From an uncultured Eubacteriales bacterium (lineage in GTDB: Bacteria; Bacillota; Clostridia; Oscillospirales; UBA644), in NCBI GenBank assembly GCA_959604355.1, contig CAUHAO010000038.1, forward strand, positions 1-8,150: a stretch of DNA of 8,150 nucleotides. The letters are read 5' to 3'. The notes below the pieces were generated by a model. That model made no database searches. It was not told where the DNA came from and saw nothing but the letters and a program-made list of their open reading frames with translations. Position numbers and translations under genes: made by a program. Positions 5,481 through 8,150 of this stretch are shown piece by piece (the first letter of the stretch is position 1; each line of letters starts with the position of its first letter).

Positions 5481-6602
5481 GTGGCAGGATTAGTACTGAA
5501 AAACATCGGCAAAGTCTATGCCGGCGGTGTCAGAGCCGTTACAGACTTCAACCTTAAAATTAAAGATAAAGAATTCATTATCCTCGTCGGTCCTTCCGGC
5601 TGCGGTAAATCCACGACTTTGAGAATGATCGCAGGCCTTGAAGAGATCACCGAAGGCGAGCTTTACATAGACGAGCGTTTGGTAAACGATGTCGCGCCCA
5701 AGGACAGAGATATCGCGATGGTTTTCCAGAACTACGCTCTTTATCCGCACATGACCGTTTTCGAGAACATGGCGTTCGGTCTGAAGCTGCGCAAGGTCTC
5801 CAAAGAGGAGATCAAACGCCGCGTTGACGAAGCTGCCCGCATCCTCGACATTTCCCACCTTCTCGACAGACGTCCGAAGGCTCTGTCGGGCGGTCAGAGA
5901 CAGCGTGTCGCTCTCGGCCGTGCCATTGTCCGTGAACCGAAGGTCTTCCTTCTGGACGAACCGCTTTCCAACCTTGACGCAAAGCTCCGTGCACAGATGA
6001 GAACCGAGCTCAGCAAGCTCCATCTCAAACTCGGCACCACCTTTATATACGTTACCCACGACCAGACCGAGGCTATGACCATGGCCGACCGTATCGTCGT
6101 CATGAAAGACGGCCTTATTCAGCAGTGCGACACTCCTCAGCGTCTGTACGACGAGCCTGTCAACCTGTTTGTTGCAGGATTTATCGGCTCGCCCCAGATG
6201 AACTTCTTTGAAGCAAGACTTACCCGCCGCGGCGAGGACGTGTTGCTTACCTTCGGTGACGCTACTCTTAAGATCCCGAAGGAGAAGGTCGAGACCGAGA
6301 ATTACGAAAAACTCATGACCTACGGCGGCAAGAATGTCATCGTCGGTCTGCGTCCCGAACATATCCATGACGAAGATATGTACCTTGAGAAGATGCCCGA
6401 CAGCATCATCGAGGCGAATGTCGAAGTCACCGAGCTTATGGGTGCAGAGACTTACCTCTATCTCGATGTCAAGGATACCAAGTTCACCGCAAGAGTTTCG
6501 CCCAAGACCAAGGCTAAACCCGGCGATACCATCAAGATCACTCTTGATATGCACAATATACATCTGTTCGACATCGACACCGAGGAGACCATCATTAACT
6601 GA
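5481..6602 (+). CDS. ugpC: Carbohydrate ABC importer ATP-binding subunit (UgpC/MsmX/MalK type)
   Basis: 373 residues, the normal length for MalK-like ATPases. It would energise CUT1-class importers of oligosaccharides or glycerol-3-phosphate on the cytoplasmic side of the membrane. Motifs: Walker A GPSGCGKST (37-45), Q-loop Gln83 in VFQNYALYPH, signature LSGGQRQRVALGRA (135-148), Walker B VFLLDEP (155-161), D-loop SNLDA (163-167) and switch His193. The C-terminal extension (about 236-373), with GFIGSPQMNF, VGLRPEH and a TOBE/OB fold, is diagnostic of the MalK group. The GTG start has GGAGGG seven bases upstream and gives the family's typical N terminus. No permease or binding-protein gene is adjacent, as with Bacillus MsmX, which serves several importers. 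The substrate is therefore open, and the symbol denotes the subfamily. Confidence 0.93.
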   Translation: MAGLVLKNIGKVYAGGVRAVTDFNLKIKDKEFIILVGPSGCGKSTTLRMIAGLEEITEGELYIDERLVNDVAPKDRDIAMVFQNYALYPHMTVFENMAFGLKLRKVSKEEIKRRVDEAARILDISHLLDRRPKALSGGQRQRVALGRAIVREPKVFLLDEPLSNLDAKLRAQMRTELSKLHLKLGTTFIYVTHDQTEAMTMADRIVVMKDGLIQQCDTPQRLYDEPVNLFVAGFIGSPQMNFFEARLTRRGEDVLLTFGDATLKIPKEKVETENYEKLMTYGGKNVIVGLRPEHIHDEDMYLEKMPDSIIEANVEVTELMGAETYLYLDVKDTKFTARVSPKTKAKPGDTIKITLDMHNIHLFDIDTEETIIN

Positions 6603-6690
6603 CGTGTTCCCGGATTACAGGTCAACGCAGGTTTTTTATTCAATGTTTTTATCTACTGTCACTAATTGATACTTCAGCCTTCTGTTCGGG

Positions 6691-6728
6691 GCAAAAAGCT
6701 CCGAATAGGGGGCTTTTGCTTTTATTTT
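6691..6728 (+). terminator. Intrinsic terminator after the sugar-importer ATPase gene
   Basis: GCAAAAAGCTCC (6691-6702) pairs with GGGGGCTTTTGC (6708-6719) around a GAATA loop, with one bulged A and one G-U pair. TTTTATTTT follows directly. It isolates the ATPase gene from the sigma-factor gene that starts 40 bp later. Confidence 0.85.
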
Positions 6729-6768
6729 CGCGGTCAGCCGCCGAAATTATGCTTTACGGAGACGTGAG

Positions 6769-7296
6769 ATGTCAGATTTAACGCATAACGGCAACGGGTT
6801 CGAGCAGACTCTTGAGCAATATATGGGGCTTATAAACACCATTGCTGCGTCATATCCCGAGCATCACCGTGAGGATATGTGTCAGGAGGGAATAATCGGT
6901 CTTTATTCCGCATTCTGCACGTTTTCCGAGCAATTCGGTGTGCCGTTTGCCGCGTATGCCGCGCTGTGCATACGCCGACGTATGATCTCGGCGTACCGCA
7001 GGGTGAAGAAAAGTGACGCAGACGTGCCGCTGGACGAGGTGCCGGAGAAATGGCTCAGGGACGACACAACGCCCGACAGCGTTATAACGCGAAACGCGCT
7101 GCGCGACCTCATACACGCGGTGGAAACAAAGCTTTCGACGCTCGAAAAGGAAGTTCTTGAAGAATATCTGCGCTCGTCGTCTCTTTCCGAGGTTGCGGCG
7201 AAGCTTGATATAAGCGAAAAATCCGCCGATAACGCGATGACTCGCGTCAAGGCAAAACTCCGCGCACAGCTCAGTCGCATGGGCGAGGCGGAGTGA
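6769..7296 (+). CDS. SigH (Spo0H)-like sigma-70 family RNA polymerase sigma factor
   Basis: 175 residues. Region 2 (about 15-82) carries DMCQEGIIGLYSAFCTF (36-52), FAAYAALCIRRRMISA (60-75) and a basic end, matching the core-binding and -10 recognition segment of SigH-like factors. Region 4 (about 122-170) has LSTLEKEVLEEYL, an HTH at about 138-160, and KSADNAMTRVKAKL (151-164), very like the KSIDNALQRVKRKL of Bacillus SigH. It is about 40 residues shorter than Bacillus SigH (218), with a short N terminus and linker. The ATG has GGAG seven bases upstream. No anti-sigma gene is adjacent, and no promoter is clear between the preceding terminator and this gene. Family is certain. Whether it is the true Spo0H or a paralogue is not, so I give no symbol. 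Confidence 0.88.
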   Translation: MSDLTHNGNGFEQTLEQYMGLINTIAASYPEHHREDMCQEGIIGLYSAFCTFSEQFGVPFAAYAALCIRRRMISAYRRVKKSDADVPLDEVPEKWLRDDTTPDSVITRNALRDLIHAVETKLSTLEKEVLEEYLRSSSLSEVAAKLDISEKSADNAMTRVKAKLRAQLSRMGEAE

Positions 7297-7625
7297 CGGT
7301 AACGGTGCGGAAAAGAGTGCCGAGGATTAAAACCCGGGAATGAAATCGCAAATGAAATATCCCGCGCGGGCGGGAAGATTAAAATCGAATATATGCCCTG
7401 AAAAGTGTACGTTATGATCTCCCCATGAATAGCATCCTACGCTTTTTGGCTAAACTGCATTCTTTACGCGGATTAAACTGCGGCTGCACGGCTTGCCGAC
7501 AGTGGTCCGACTTGCGGTCTTTAGAAATTAACGCGACGTTTGCCGACGTGTCACGGTGATTTAACGTTCCGGTGCAAATCCGGAAAGGGCTTAAATTTTC
7601 ATCATTTTAAGTGAGGTTACCACTA
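7297..7625 (+). other. 329-bp non-coding stretch with several hairpins, unassigned
   Basis: No convincing gene is present. The region contains three inverted structures. TCCCGC-GCGG-GCGGGA is at 7360-7375. ACTGCGGC (7477-7484) pairs with GCCG-A-CAGT (7495-7503) around a ten-base loop. TTCCGG-TGCAAAT-CCGGAA is at 7567-7585. Two eight-base direct repeats also occur: TAAACTGC at 7451 and 7474, and TTGCCGAC at 7493 and 7540. TATGAT at 7413-7418 resembles a -10 box, but I see no good -35. The end of the region holds the GAGG site (7613-7616) of the zinc-ribbon gene. It could be a structured 5' leader or a small RNA gene, but I cannot match it to a known family. Confidence 0.4.
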
Positions 7626-7904
7626 ATGTATCAGGACAAAGAATTGGTTTGCAAAGACTGCGGAAAGACCTTTGTTTTTACGGCAGGCGAACAGGAATTC
7701 TACGCTGAAAAAGGCTTCCAGAACGAGCCCCAGCGTTGTAAAGAATGCAGAGCTGCAAAGAAAGCAGCTGTCAAAGGCGCTAAAGAGTATTTCGTAGGCG
7801 TTTGTGCATCCTGCGGCAAGGAAGCTAAAGTTCCTTTCCAGCCCAGAGAAGACAGACCCGTTTACTGCAGCGAATGCTATGCAAAAATGAAGGGCAACGA
7901 CTAA
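7626..7904 (+). CDS. Small double zinc-ribbon protein
   Basis: 92 residues with eight cysteines in four CxxC pairs. C9/C12 with C38/C41 make the first zinc ribbon (zf-trcl-like, with the typical LVCKDCGKTFVFTAGEQEFY opening). C60/C63 and C81/C84 make a second, with exactly 17 residues between the pairs (CxxC-x17-CxxC domain). The middle is Lys/Ala-rich (43-54) and the whole protein is small and basic, which would suit nucleic-acid or ribosome contact. No function is established that I know of. I chose ATG 7626 with GAGG nine bases upstream. A GTG at 7611 would add five residues but overlaps the ribosome site. Codons are more GCT/AAA/GTT-rich than in the flanking genes, as in highly expressed genes. 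A strong terminator follows. Confidence 0.88.
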   Translation: MYQDKELVCKDCGKTFVFTAGEQEFYAEKGFQNEPQRCKECRAAKKAAVKGAKEYFVGVCASCGKEAKVPFQPREDRPVYCSECYAKMKGND

Positions 7905-7952
7905 TCAGTCTTAATCTCTTCGATCATCAAGCCGTGTAATAAAAGCGCTCTG

Positions 7953-7988
7953 AAAAGGGGCATCTGCAATAAAGCAGATGCCCCTTTT
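7953..7988 (+). terminator. Strong intrinsic terminator after the zinc-ribbon gene
   Basis: GGGGCATCTGC (7957-7967) pairs perfectly with GCAGATGCCCC (7974-7984) around an AATAAA loop. AAAA precedes the stem and TTTT follows, so it could act in both directions. It ends the zinc-ribbon transcript and sits just before the tandem repeats. Confidence 0.92.
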
Positions 7989-7989
7989 C

Positions 7990-8150
7990 GCGTCCGGAAC
8001 AAGGCTGAGCGTGAAGATGTAGTTTGTGCGTCCGGAAGAAGTCGAGCGTGCAGATGTAGTTTGTGCGTCCGGGAAAGAAGGGCGAACGCGAAGATGTGCG
8101 AGCGCGAAGATGTAGTTCGTGCGTCCGGAAGAAGGGCGAACGCGAAGATG
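7990..8150. repeat. GC-rich tandem repeat array, 37-38 bp unit, continuing past the window end
   Basis: Four units each begin GCGTCCGG: 7990-8027 (38 bp), 8028-8064 (37 bp), 8065-8120 (56 bp) and 8121 to the window end (30 bp seen). Each complete unit ends in AGATGTAGTTTGT or AGATGTAGTTCGT. The long third unit contains an internal 16-bp duplication, GCGAACGCGAAGATGT (8082-8097) and GCGAGCGCGAAGATGT (8098-8113). There are no unique spacers between units, so it is not CRISPR. The plus strand has TAG in each complete unit, and varying unit lengths shift the frame. It is a diverging intergenic minisatellite of unknown role. Confidence 0.85.

Noticed and set aside
5490..6563. Long minus-strand open frame opposite the sugar-importer ATPase gene
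   Set aside because: It lies fully antisense to a gene with every expected ABC motif, and its translation shows no recognisable domain.
7360..7375. Terminator for the sigma-factor gene (TCCCGC-GCGG-GCGGGA)
   Set aside because: No T-run follows on the plus strand. T-rich sequence lies on the minus-strand side, but no minus-strand gene is present to need it.
7425..7559. 44-codon ATG frame with a C-x-C-x2-C segment (NCGCTAC) inside the leader before the zinc-ribbon gene
   Set aside because: No ribosome-binding site precedes it (the upstream bases are GATCTCCCC), and it runs through two of the hairpins. It is most likely a chance frame, although a conserved homologue would reopen the question.
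7567..7589. Cobalamin riboswitch or tRNA T-arm, suggested by CCGGTGCAAATCCGG
   Set aside because: The cobalamin core following this stem-loop (the GCAACTG-type segment) is absent, and no acceptor, D or anticodon arms can be drawn for a tRNA. Only a local resemblance remains.
7911..8150. Minus-strand open frame through the tandem repeats and terminator (repeated RTNYIF-like peptide)
   Set aside because: It has no start codon in view, passes through a perfect terminator hairpin, and owes its openness to the repeat composition. It looks like a false protein.
7990..8150. CRISPR array
   Set aside because: The units are contiguous and of unequal length (37, 38 and 56 bp) with no unique spacers between repeats, and there are no cas genes.

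Overview
The window looks like a Gram-positive, low-to-mid GC bacterium, most likely an uncultured member of the Clostridia. The evidence is strong GGAGG-type Shine-Dalgarno sites, use of TTG and GTG starts, a FemAB peptidoglycan-bridge enzyme, a DUF368 lipid-carrier transporter, a Spo0H/SigH-like sigma factor and a clostridial-type double zinc-ribbon protein. The lineage is an inference from gene content. All seven main genes are intact. I see no insertion sequence, phage gene, CRISPR array, rRNA or tRNA.

Left half, minus strand (4209 down to 109): a compact three-gene operon, femAB-like -> DUF368/PopT-like -> ABC-F ATPase. A good sigma-A-type promoter sits just upstream. The DUF368 ribosome-binding site overlaps the FemAB stop codon, and the DUF368 stop overlaps the ABC-F start (ATGA). 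The first two genes link cross-bridge synthesis with recycling of the undecaprenyl-phosphate carrier. The ABC-F protein acts on the ribosome, and its link to the other two is unclear. Just beyond the operon (10-112) are a perfect 16-bp palindrome and a degenerate 40-bp tandem duplication.

Centre, plus strand: a divergent promoter region (4210-4387) serves the operon and proC (pyrroline-5-carboxylate reductase). proC has a near-consensus promoter and may be preceded by an 11-codon leader ORF that overlaps its start by ATGA. A 280-bp intergenic region with several inverted repeats and an extended -10 promoter leads to a MalK/MsmX/UgpC-type sugar-importer ATPase. No permease or binding-protein gene lies beside it, so it is probably a shared ATPase for scattered importers. 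A clear intrinsic terminator follows.

Right part, plus strand: a short SigH-like sigma-70 factor, then a 329-bp non-coding stretch with several hairpins that I cannot assign to a known RNA family. Next come a small double zinc-ribbon protein, a textbook terminator, and a GC-rich tandem repeat (37-38 bp unit) that runs off the window end.

No convincing new multi-gene system is visible. The least explained parts are the structured leader before the zinc-ribbon gene, the tandem repeats at the two window edges, the cluster of palindromes before the sugar ATPase, and the translational-coupling arrangements.
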